From the NCBI GenBank assembly GCA_021152555.1, contig JAGKVE010000001.1:31304-95303 (forward strand): a stretch of DNA of 64,000 nt. Reading direction: 5' to 3'. Below are positions 26,255 to 33,278 of this stretch, piece after piece. The notes beneath the pieces are model-generated. The model ran no database searches. It worked only from the letters and a program-made list of their open reading frames with translations, and had not been told where the DNA came from. A program made the position numbers and the translations under genes. The stretch is from Bacteroidia bacterium (GTDB lineage: Bacteria; Bacteroidota; Bacteroidia; Bacteroidales; Paludibacteraceae). Numbering within the stretch: position 1 is the stretch's first letter; every line of letters starts with the position of its first letter.

Positions 26255-26923
26255 TTACCTCATATGACGTTTCATCAATTCTTCCAATATCATCCAATCT
26301 TCCGGCTCATCGATTTCGGTTGCTGTATACGCAGGCATTTCGTAAATTCCAATATTCCCGCTCAATCGGTTCTTATCACGCAATATATTCCCGACTGTAT
26401 TTATATAGAATGCGCCATTCTCCATCAATACGCCGTGAAATTCTTGCCTGCGAGGACGGTGTGTATAGTCGTAGTTTAGACTTTTCCCTTCTTCGCTCCA
26501 GAAAAAACGATAGTTCCGCACACAGGTCAACATACTATCATACTGCTTCTTGGAGTATTGTTCTAAAGCTTCCTGAAAATGACATGTCTGCGTCATGGGA
26601 GACGTTGCTTGCACTAACATAAAGACAGCATCGTTGGACAGCTTCGCAAAATGAATATATTCTAACATCACACTCTCCGTAGAAGCTGTGTCACAGGCAT
26701 TCTCCGGTAAACGGCGATAAAGTTCTGTCTTTACAAAATTTCGAGACGAAACCACATCCCATATATCATTGGAGTCTGTCGCCACAACAATTTTATCTAT
26801 TGTAGGGCAACGTTCCAATGCTTCTATATTCCAACACACTAAGGGTTTTCCGGCTAATGGCTTTATATTTTTTAGCGGGATAGATTTACTACCTCCGCGA
26901 ACAGGGATAAAGGCTATTACCAT
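26255..26923 (-). CDS. neuA: CMP-nonulosonate (acylneuraminate) cytidylyltransferase
   Basis: It activates a sialic-acid-type sugar with CTP. The N-terminal IAFIPVRGGSKSIPLKNIKPLAGKPL is the nucleotide-binding signature, and LVQATSPM and the C-terminal EIDEPEDW match the family. At 222 residues it is the catalytic domain only. It overlaps neuB by 7 nt and abuts the sialyltransferase-like gene. The actual sugar (Neu5Ac, KDN, legionaminic or other) cannot be read from the sequence. Confidence 0.9.
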   Translation of the reverse strand: MVIAFIPVRGGSKSIPLKNIKPLAGKPLVCWNIEALERCPTIDKIVVATDSNDIWDVVSSRNFVKTELYRRLPENACDTASTESVMLEYIHFAKLSNDAVFMLVQATSPMTQTCHFQEALEQYSKKQYDSMLTCVRNYRFFWSEEGKSLNYDYTHRPRRQEFHGVLMENGAFYINTVGNILRDKNRLSGNIGIYEMPAYTATEIDEPEDWMILEELMKRHMR

Positions 26924-27789
26924 TTGATTTGATTCTTTTTGAGTTTGTTGCGTTGAACTTTCTCTATATCTAACACATCTTCATTTTTATAAGTCAATGC
27001 TTTTGCCACAGCGCGACAATCGCGGGCTAACTTCCGGACGCCATCCGGTTCTAACGATGCCGCATGGTCTGTTCCTTTCCAGGTCCTATCCAATGTATAG
27101 TGACGTTCTATATACTGCGCTCCCAACGCCACTGCTGCTGAATCTACGGCTATTCCCAAATGATGTCCTGAGAAACCTATCGCTTTTACACGATCTGCAT
27201 ACTGTTCACACATACGTTTGAGTTCCAATAAACAGATATCTTCGAATGGTACCGGATAGCCGGAAGTGCAACTATAAATCACCAAATCTTTTGCACGATT
27301 TTTATTTTCAAAGAAGGAAACTATTCGTTCTTCCTCTTCTTTGGTGGTCATTCCAAAAGACAAATGAATCTCGCCTTTGTAATTATCACATAACCATTCT
27401 AACATCGGCTTGTTAAGGTTACATGCGGAAGGAATCTTAATCAATTCCGGCTCTAATGCTGCTATTTCTTTAGCGGATGTTAAATCCCAAACAGAAGTGG
27501 AGTAAACAACGCCACATTCTTCGCAGTATTTCTTAAGCATCGCGTGTTGTTCAGCTGTAAACTCCAAAAACTCACGGTGCGCACCATAGGTGTCTCCGTA
27601 TGAATTTTCCGGATGCGGATGCGGCTCATTATACTCATCAGGAGACAATAATTCCTTGTTGCATCGTTTTTGGAACTTTACGATATCTACTTTGCAATAC
27701 TCGGCAGCTGTTTTGATCATCTCTTTCGCTATCTCAAAGTCGCCTTTATGATTACAGCCAATCTCTGCAATAATTGTTGGTGCTTTCAT
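26917..27789 (-). CDS. neuB: N-acetylneuraminate/KDN synthase without C-terminal antifreeze-like domain
   Basis: It condenses phosphoenolpyruvate with a hexosamine-type sugar. The TIM-barrel motifs IIAEIGCNHKGDFE, VKFQKR, YSTSVWD, IPSACNLN and IGFSGHHLGI plus YIERHYTLDRTWKGTDHAASLEP are all present. At 290 residues it ends after the barrel and lacks the SAF/antifreeze-like domain that usually closes the neighbouring active site (family length about 340-350). The gene ends cleanly with coupling to neuA, so this looks like a natural short form rather than a frameshift. Such forms might use phosphorylated substrates, as reported for KDN-9-phosphate synthase in Bacteroides. Confidence 0.88.
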   Translation of the reverse strand: MKAPTIIAEIGCNHKGDFEIAKEMIKTAAEYCKVDIVKFQKRCNKELLSPDEYNEPHPHPENSYGDTYGAHREFLEFTAEQHAMLKKYCEECGVVYSTSVWDLTSAKEIAALEPELIKIPSACNLNKPMLEWLCDNYKGEIHLSFGMTTKEEEERIVSFFENKNRAKDLVIYSCTSGYPVPFEDICLLELKRMCEQYADRVKAIGFSGHHLGIAVDSAAVALGAQYIERHYTLDRTWKGTDHAASLEPDGVRKLARDCRAVAKALTYKNEDVLDIEKVQRNKLKKNQIKW

Positions 27790-28015
27790 ATCATATGAAT
27801 TAAAATTTTTATTTTCCTTTTACTATCTATTTTCCTTATAGACTCACGACTATCTCATTCCCATCCTGTACGTCACAGATAGGTTTTTGTATTTGTTTGG
27901 TTCTCTTTCTTCTATTCCCCGGCAGCGGATGCCGGCTATTCTTAGCATTATCAGGGATATGATATTGCCTACCCATTCCCTATCCAGATGCTGCCGGACT
28001 ATTCCCTGCATATCC
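27790..28015. other. 226-bp spacer between neuB and kdsC with small hairpins
   Basis: No open frame and no TAnnTTTG promoter is visible on the minus strand. An imperfect hairpin, CCGGCAGC/GGATGCCGG, is near 27918-27935. The composition shifts here from core-like (kdsC) to AT-rich (neuB), so this may be an insertion boundary of the sialic-acid cassette. Confidence 0.5.
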
Positions 28016-28528
28016 TCATTCACTACTCTTTAGCCCCTCCAATATCTCGTCGCACAACTCGCGGATGGCTCCTTCGCCGCCGCGGTGTTCCAAGAGACGG
28101 ATACCCGGGATGGCACATACTTTGAGCATCGCGTTAGGCGGACAAGCCGCTATGCCGCCGGCTCGGGCTACTGCCGTCAGGATGTCTATATCGTTGATAT
28201 CATCGCCCACATAACACACTTCCTCCAGACCGATTCCCAACTCCCCGCAAATCTGTTCGCATACCTGCAACTTGGTCTTCACGCCTTGCTTGACTTGGCT
28301 CCCGACACCCATATAGAGGTAGTCCAGTTGCAGTTTCTTGGCTCTGCGCGCTACAATCTCCGTCGTCTCGGAGGTCAGGATGCCGCATTTGACACCGGCT
28401 TTCATCAGCAGCGCCATGCCCATGCCGTCATATACGCAGAAGCGTTTCATCTCTTCTCCGCTCGCGCCGTAATACATCCCGCCGTCTGTCAGACAGCCAT
28501 CCACATCTGTCAAAAATAGCTTTATCAT
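28016..28528 (-). CDS. kdsC: KdsC-like HAD phosphatase (3-deoxy-octulosonate-8-phosphate phosphatase)
   Basis: HAD motif 1 is LFLTDVDGCLTDGG (nucleophile DxD at residues 8 and 10), motif 2 is in GILTSET, the Lys is in VKQGVKTKL, and motif 4 is VGDDINDIDIL. The 170-residue length suits the tetrameric C0-type KdsC. The neighbour kdsD suggests the Kdo pathway. A related Bacteroides enzyme instead removes phosphate from KDN-9-phosphate, so with neuB-neuA downstream a role in nonulosonate synthesis is possible too. Confidence 0.88.
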   Translation of the reverse strand: MIKLFLTDVDGCLTDGGMYYGASGEEMKRFCVYDGMGMALLMKAGVKCGILTSETTEIVARRAKKLQLDYLYMGVGSQVKQGVKTKLQVCEQICGELGIGLEEVCYVGDDINDIDILTAVARAGGIAACPPNAMLKVCAIPGIRLLEHRGGEGAIRELCDEILEGLKSSE

Positions 28529-28541
28529 ATTATTTTTTGTA

Positions 28542-29591
28542 TCAATGGTAAAATCGTGTACCCGGCAAACAGGAGAAGGAGTCGATTACTCCCACTGCGT
28601 GGGCATTGGTCATTGGTAATTGGTCATTGGTGATTTCATCCACGACGATCAAGGTGTGGATAGAGTAATGATTCATCTTTTCACCCGCTTCTACAATCTT
28701 AGCATCTTTGCTGATCGTTTTAGGATTGCGAGACATGATTTCGGTTACCTGCGTATCAAAGAACTGTTTGCCCAACCGTTGCATTGCACGCCGTATATCT
28801 CCATCGGTAATTATACCAACAAGTTGGGCGTTTGAGGGGCAAAGCCCGTTTGAGATTGTTTGAGGATTTGAGGTGGTTTGTTCCACCACAATCCCTATTC
28901 CCAGAGTGCCTTTTGTCACAATCTCGATGGCCTGCGACATAGGCATTTGAGGCGTGAGAAACGGGAGATTATCTTTGACCATCACATCTTCCACTTTTGC
29001 GAGCAGTTTGCGTCCGAGGTCTCCTCCCGGATGAAGACGTGCGAAATCGGTCGGTTGAAAATGGTTGGCTTCCACCAGCGCACAAGCAAGCGCATCGCCA
29101 AGCGCCATTGTGGCAGTCGTAGATGCCGTCGGTATAAGATTGAGAGGGTCCGCCTCTTTCTCCACCGCAATGTTCAGATGCACTTCGGAACAACGTGCCA
29201 GTGGCGAATCGACATTACTTGACATGCCGATAATAGGTATCTTTTTCGCCCGAATAATCGGCAGGAAGCGAACTAATTCCTCTGTAGCCCCCGAATAGGA
29301 GATTGCCAGCACAAGGTCGTCCGAAGAAATCATTCCCAAATCGCCATGATAGGCATCCAATGGGTTGAGAAAGAATGCCGGCGTACCGGTAGATGCCAAG
29401 GTGGCAGCAATCTTTGAGCCGATATGTCCGGACTTCCCGACACCCGTTACTACGACTTTTCCTTCGCATGCACGAATCAGTTCTACCGCTTTAAGAAAGT
29501 TATCATCCAGACGTGGAATCAGATTCATGACCGCTGCAGCCTCACATTGCAGACATTCCTTCGCCTTTTCTATAATTGTTTGGGATTGCAT
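28542..29591 (-). CDS. kdsD: Arabinose-5-phosphate isomerase (KdsD/KpsF) with repeat-altered CBS region
   Basis: It makes arabinose-5-phosphate, the first Kdo precursor. The SIS domain shows VTGVGKSGHIGSKIAATLASTG and SYSGATEELVRFLP; HPGGDLGRKLL follows, then two CBS domains. CBS 1 carries an insertion encoded by GTTTGAG heptamers (EQTTSNPQTISNGLCPSNAQ). CBS 2 is invaded after IVVDE by a CATTGGT heptamer tract (ITNDQLPMTNAHAVG). The usual GxIxxxDLLR end is replaced by a tail ending GTRFYH. Catalytic SIS residues are untouched; CBS regulation may be altered. At 349 residues it is longer than usual (about 320-330). Confidence 0.9.
   Translation of the reverse strand: MQSQTIIEKAKECLQCEAAAVMNLIPRLDDNFLKAVELIRACEGKVVVTGVGKSGHIGSKIAATLASTGTPAFFLNPLDAYHGDLGMISSDDLVLAISYSGATEELVRFLPIIRAKKIPIIGMSSNVDSPLARCSEVHLNIAVEKEADPLNLIPTASTTATMALGDALACALVEANHFQPTDFARLHPGGDLGRKLLAKVEDVMVKDNLPFLTPQMPMSQAIEIVTKGTLGIGIVVEQTTSNPQTISNGLCPSNAQLVGIITDGDIRRAMQRLGKQFFDTQVTEIMSRNPKTISKDAKIVEAGEKMNHYSIHTLIVVDEITNDQLPMTNAHAVGVIDSFSCLPGTRFYH
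28602..28634. repeat. CATTGGT heptamer tract in the 3' part of kdsD
   Basis: About four copies of CATTGGT/AATTGGT, read in frame on the minus strand as ITNDQLPMTN. Confidence 0.8.
28829..28873. repeat. GTTTGAG heptamer tract in kdsD
   Basis: Four GTTTGAG-type units interrupted by the palindrome GGGCAAAGCCC. GGGCAAAGCCC also occurs at 61689-61699, before the AmgK-like gene. Confidence 0.7.
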
Positions 29592-29594
29592 ATA

Positions 29595-30296
29595 TTATTT
29601 TGTTAAGTCTTCGCGATAGGTTATTTTACGGTTTTGCTCTTCGCCCGGAACTATATATACCGGTATCTCCGGGCTGTAATGATGGAGGATGCCGATATCA
29701 TCTGTCGCAGCAATATTGCCTTGTTCTACGGCTTTGCGGAAAGCCTCAGCGATGGTCTCCAAATGGAACGCTTGAGGCGTTTGTGCTCTCCAGACCGTTT
29801 CACGCGGCGGCATGTCGATCAGGCGGTTATTCTCCGTGATATAAATCGTATCCGTAGAAGGCACTGCGACCGTGACGGCTTCGTGGGTCTCGAGTGCTTG
29901 ACAAACGTCGGCGATGATGCGCTGGGAGACAAAAGGGCGTGCGGCATCGTGGAATAATAACCCCACCTCAGTCCTCCCCTCAAGGGAGGAAGAGAAGTCA
30001 AGGTGCGCCAAGATGGCGTGCCAGGACGACTCCCATCGTTCACAGCCACCGGGGATGATTCGGGTCACTTTCCGCCACGCATTTTTTTTGCATAGTTTTT
30101 GTAGCGAATCTATATAGTCGGGGTGCATGACAACAGCTATCTCGTCTATGTACGGCGACGCCTCAAAGGCATCCACAGAGTGCTCCAGTATGGAGCGCCC
30201 GTCCGCCATCGGCATAAACTGTTTCGGTGTGGCACCGCCTACGCGGCTCCCTGTGCCGCCTGCTAAGATGACTGCTATGTTATGCATTTTCTTCAT
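29595..30296 (-). CDS. ispD: IspD/TarI-type cytidylyltransferase
   Basis: The family transfers CMP to a polyol phosphate: 2-C-methyl-D-erythritol 4-phosphate in isoprenoid synthesis (IspD) or ribitol-5-phosphate (TarI). Motifs: AVILAGGTGSRVGGATPKQF, PGGCERWESS, LFHDAARPFVS and AQTPQAFHLETI. Length 233. I cannot separate IspD from TarI; its place among glycan genes makes TarI possible. A C/G-rich palindrome insertion encodes FSSSLEGRTEVG between the ERWESS helix and the HDAARP motif. The ATG overlaps the stop of an upstream 30-codon frame (ATGA). Confidence 0.82.
   Translation of the reverse strand: MKKMHNIAVILAGGTGSRVGGATPKQFMPMADGRSILEHSVDAFEASPYIDEIAVVMHPDYIDSLQKLCKKNAWRKVTRIIPGGCERWESSWHAILAHLDFSSSLEGRTEVGLLFHDAARPFVSQRIIADVCQALETHEAVTVAVPSTDTIYITENNRLIDMPPRETVWRAQTPQAFHLETIAEAFRKAVEQGNIAATDDIGILHHYSPEIPVYIVPGEEQNRKITYREDLTK
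29960..29995. repeat. In-frame C/G-rich palindrome in ispD
   Basis: Core CTCCCCTCAAGGGAGG, identical over 16 bp to the gldG copy. Confidence 0.85.
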
Positions 30297-30385
30297 TTTC
30301 CCAGTTTATCACAAATACGCTGCGCTGCCTGCAACTTGGTCAGGCAACCGTCCACATCGGTCAGGAACAACCTGATTATGCCCAT
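30293..30385 (-). pseudogene. Internally deleted remnant of a kdsC-like gene
   Basis: The 30-codon frame reads MGIIRLFLTDVDGCLT followed directly by KLQAAQRICDKLGK. The first part matches the N-terminus of the kdsC product encoded at 28.5 kb (MIKLFLTDVDGCLTD). The second part matches its residues about 86-97 (KLQVCEQICGELG). The middle of the phosphatase is gone. The frame keeps a promoter and its stop overlaps the ispD start, so it could act as a leader peptide coupling ispD translation. Confidence 0.7.
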
Positions 30386-30404
30386 AATAATCCAAATTAC
30401 GGCG

Positions 30405-30430
30405 CAAAGGTACAAAAAAAAACGAAGCAA
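30405..30430 (-). promoter_or_regulatory. Promoter of the ispD-kdsD-kdsC unit
   Basis: On the minus strand TTGC (30430-30427) and TACCTTTG (30412-30405); the spacing is shorter than in other promoters here. The leader to the remnant frame is about 20 nt. Confidence 0.5.
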
Positions 30431-30472
30431 ACCAAGTTTTTTCGTAAAAATAGCGATAAATAGCAGTTTTTC

Positions 30473-30504
30473 TTTGCATATATGCAAAATTTATTGTACC
30501 TTTG
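30473..30504 (+). promoter_or_regulatory. Promoter of the glycosyltransferase-heptose unit
   Basis: TTTGC at 30473 opens a perfect 16-bp palindrome (TTTGCATATATGCAAA, 30473-30488). The -7 box TACCTTTG is at 30497-30504, about 25 nt before the GTG start. Confidence 0.7.
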
Positions 30505-30530
30505 CGCTCAAATTATAAATTTGCATTATT

Positions 30531-31676
30531 GTGCGTATAGGAATATTAGGAACGAGTTGGCCATACAGAGGTGGTTTAACCGCCTTTAATGAACGTTTGG
30601 CGCGTCAGTTTGCGAAAGAGGGGAACGAAGTGGAGATTTTCACATTCACGATGCAGTATCCGGATTTTCTTTTTCCGGGTAAGACCCAATATTCCGCTCT
30701 TCCAAAGCCGGAAGATTTGCATATTACGCGCACCATGAACAGTATCAATCCTTTCACGTGGTTCCGGACGGCGCGTGCGATACAAAAAGCAGGAATCCAA
30801 CTGCTAATCATCAAGTTCTGGATTCCTCTGATGGCACCATGTCTGGGGACAATCGCCCGTCTATGCCGCCGGAAGGGTATTGAGGTGGTTTCAATTCTGG
30901 ACAATGTCATTCCGCATGAGCCTCATTTCTGGGACCGCTGGTTCATCCGTTATTTTATCGGCAGTGCAAATCGTTTTGTAGCCATGTCAGCGAGCGTTCA
31001 AGAGGACTGCCGCCATTTCTTGCCAGAGTCTGCCAAAGGGCGTGTGTCACTGTCTCCCCACCCGCTCTATGACAATTTCGGCGAACCTGTCAAGAAGAAC
31101 GAAGCACGAAAAATTTTAGGTCTGCCGGAAGACAAGACGCTGCTGCTTTTCTTCGGTTTCATCCGCGATTACAAGGGATTAGACCTGCTGATGAAAGCCT
31201 ATGCACAGGTACAAAGGGACAAAGGACAAAGGACAAAGGACTTATTGCTCGTTGTAGCGGGGGAATTTTACAATAACGGCGAACAATACACGGCGCAGGA
31301 GCAAGAGTTGGGTCTAAAGGGCAAAATTGTCTGGCACACCGATTTTATTCCGGACGAGCGCGTGCGTTTGTATTTCTCTGCAGCAGATTTAATCGTCCAG
31401 CCCTACAAATCCGCGACGCAGAGCGGCGTGACCCAGATTGCCTACCATTTCGAGCGCCCGATGCTGGTGACAAATGTCGGCGGTTTGGCAGAAATTGTGC
31501 CAGACGGGAAAGTGGGCTATGTATGTCCGGTGGATGAAGCGGCTATCGCAGAGGCAATCAACCGTTTTGCAGAGATGAGCAGAGAGGAAAGGGACGCACT
31601 TTTCATCCCCAATATAAAACGAGAAAAAGAGAAATACGCATGGGACAGAATGACAAAGGTCATTTGCAATTTGTGA
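30531..31676 (+). CDS. Glycosyltransferase family 4
   Basis: The GTG start at 30531 gives MRIGILGTSWPYRGGLTAFNERLARQFAKEG, the glycine-rich N-terminal loop of GT4 enzymes. The C-terminal half has LLLFFGFIRDYKGLDLLMKAY, the donor-binding region IVQPYKSATQSGVTQIAYHFERPMLVTNVGGLAEIV (E-x7-E pattern), and a closing helix. 381 residues. A GGACAAA heptamer tract is read in frame as QRDKGQRTKD near residue 230. It is the first gene of a plus-strand unit with heptose genes, so it may act in heptose-containing glycan assembly. Confidence 0.88.
   Translation: MRIGILGTSWPYRGGLTAFNERLARQFAKEGNEVEIFTFTMQYPDFLFPGKTQYSALPKPEDLHITRTMNSINPFTWFRTARAIQKAGIQLLIIKFWIPLMAPCLGTIARLCRRKGIEVVSILDNVIPHEPHFWDRWFIRYFIGSANRFVAMSASVQEDCRHFLPESAKGRVSLSPHPLYDNFGEPVKKNEARKILGLPEDKTLLLFFGFIRDYKGLDLLMKAYAQVQRDKGQRTKDLLLVVAGEFYNNGEQYTAQEQELGLKGKIVWHTDFIPDERVRLYFSAADLIVQPYKSATQSGVTQIAYHFERPMLVTNVGGLAEIVPDGKVGYVCPVDEAAIAEAINRFAEMSREERDALFIPNIKREKEKYAWDRMTKVICNL
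31208..31241. repeat. In-frame GGACAAA heptamer tract in the glycosyltransferase
   Basis: Four to five GGACAAA-like units (the first reads GTACAAA). Confidence 0.85.
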
Positions 31677-31686
31677 TATATAAAAT

Positions 31687-32712
31687 ATGATAATACGAAG
31701 TAAAGTACCATTACGGTTAGGATTAGCAGGCGGCGGAACGGATGTGTCTCCATACTCCGACCTCTACGGCGGAGCCATCCTGAATGCCACCATTTCGCTG
31801 TATGCCTATACGACCATTGAGCCGCTTGAGAGCGGCAAGATAGTCTTTTCTTCACCTGACGCAGGCAAAGAGGAGGTGTATGACAGTTGCGAAGAGTTAG
31901 ACACGGAGGGTTATTTTGTGCTCGCCAAGGGCGTGTACAACCGTGTAGTGAAGGACTTTGCGCACAAGCCGCTTTCCTTCCGTATCACGAGCCATGTAGA
32001 CTCACCTGCGGGAAGCGGTTTAGGAACATCCAGCACATTGGTAGTCAGCATTTTAGGCGCTTTTGCCGAATGGCTCAAGTTGCCTCTTGGCGAATATGAC
32101 CTGGCCCGTCTTGCATATGAGATTGAGCGCATCGATTTACGCATGGCAGGTGGCAAACAGGATCAGTATGCAGCAACCTTCGGAGGTTTCAACTACATGC
32201 AGTTTCTTCAGGACGACAAGGTGATTGTCAATCCGCTTCGCATCCGGCAGCGCTATCAGGACGAGTTAGCTCATAATCTGCTGCTCTATTACACGGAAAC
32301 AAGCCATGTCTCCGCCGAGATTATCCAAGGTCAGATTGACAATGTGAAAGCCCAAAACAACAAGTCAATTGAGGCGATGCACCAGCTCAAAGAGCAGGCT
32401 ATATGGATGAAAGAAAGTCTGCTGAAAGGCGATATAGACGCAATCGGCGAAATTCTCCATTTCGGCTGGGAGCACAAGAAAAAGACCGCATCGGGCATAA
32501 CCAACCCGCTATTGGACGACATTTATCGCTCCGCATTAGATGCAGGTGCGACAGGAGGCAAAGTAAGCGGTGCCGGCGGAGGAGGCTTTATGTTCTTCTA
32601 CTGCCCCAACACTAGCCGCTATGCCGTTGAGAAAGCACTCTGCGAGAAATTCTCCGGTCAAGTCAAACGATATGAATTTACACAGGAAGGACTGAAAACA
32701 TGGACCTTATAA
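31687..32712 (+). CDS. hddA: D-glycero-D-manno-heptose 7-phosphate kinase
   Basis: A GHMP-family sugar kinase. The N-terminal RSKVPLRLGLAGGGTDVSPYSDLYGGAILNATI is the HddA/FKP-type signature, the GHMP ATP loop is SPAGSGLGTSSTLVVSIL, and the C-terminal motif is KVSGAGGGGFMFFYC. The 341-residue length is typical. It makes heptose 1,7-bisphosphate for the GDP-heptose branch. It overlaps gmhA by 13 nt, and the four-gene order supports one operon. Confidence 0.92.
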   Translation: MIIRSKVPLRLGLAGGGTDVSPYSDLYGGAILNATISLYAYTTIEPLESGKIVFSSPDAGKEEVYDSCEELDTEGYFVLAKGVYNRVVKDFAHKPLSFRITSHVDSPAGSGLGTSSTLVVSILGAFAEWLKLPLGEYDLARLAYEIERIDLRMAGGKQDQYAATFGGFNYMQFLQDDKVIVNPLRIRQRYQDELAHNLLLYYTETSHVSAEIIQGQIDNVKAQNNKSIEAMHQLKEQAIWMKESLLKGDIDAIGEILHFGWEHKKKTASGITNPLLDDIYRSALDAGATGGKVSGAGGGGFMFFYCPNTSRYAVEKALCEKFSGQVKRYEFTQEGLKTWTL

Positions 32713-33278
32713 AACTCTCTATTGAAAACAGCATTGCTACCAAACAGCATATTCTAGACAATCCGGCTCTGCTGGATAACATCAGCACAGTAGCCGATGT
32801 GATGACAAAAGCACTCCGCGAAGGGAAACGGATTTTATGGTGCGGTAATGGGGGAAGTGCAGCCGATGCGCAACATTTGGCAGCAGAGTTATCCGGACGT
32901 TTCTATTACGAGCGCCCCCCTCTCAACTCCGAAGCACTGCATTGCAACACCTCCTACCTGACCGCAGTTGCCAATGATTACGGCTACGACTTTATATACT
33001 CGCGCATGATTGACGGCGCGTGCCATGCCGGAGACGTATTGGTCGGCATCTCTACTTCCGGCAATTCAAACAATATTTACAATGCTTTCCGGAAAGCGAA
33101 AGAATTAGGCGTCATTACGGTAGCCATGACCGGAGAAAACGGCGGTAAGATGAAAGAATTGGCAGACTTCCTGCTGAATGTGCCGTCAACCGACACGCCG
33201 CGCATTCAGGAAAGCCATATCATGATTGGGCATATTATCTGCCAAATAATAGAAGCACAACTCTTCCCGCGTGTATAA
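32700..33278 (+). CDS. gmhA: Sedoheptulose-7-phosphate isomerase
   Basis: The SIS-domain motifs RILWCGNGGSAADAQHLAAELSGRF and VGISTSGNSNNIYNAFRKAKELG are characteristic of GmhA, as is the C-terminal SHIMIGHIICQIIE. The 192-residue length is normal. It provides D-glycero-D-manno-heptose 7-phosphate, the substrate of HddA encoded immediately upstream. It overlaps the next gene by 8 nt. Confidence 0.95.
   Translation: MDLIKLSIENSIATKQHILDNPALLDNISTVADVMTKALREGKRILWCGNGGSAADAQHLAAELSGRFYYERPPLNSEALHCNTSYLTAVANDYGYDFIYSRMIDGACHAGDVLVGISTSGNSNNIYNAFRKAKELGVITVAMTGENGGKMKELADFLLNVPSTDTPRIQESHIMIGHIICQIIEAQLFPRV

Noticed and set aside
27790..28015. A tRNA or small-protein gene in the neuB-kdsC spacer
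   Set aside because: No cloverleaf or CCA end was found, and no start codon with a sensible frame.
30756..30775. TTTCACGTGGTTCC as a possible parS site
   Set aside because: It matches only the centre and one arm of the TGTTTCACGTGAAACA type, is inside a glycosyltransferase gene and far from parAB; no better site was seen.
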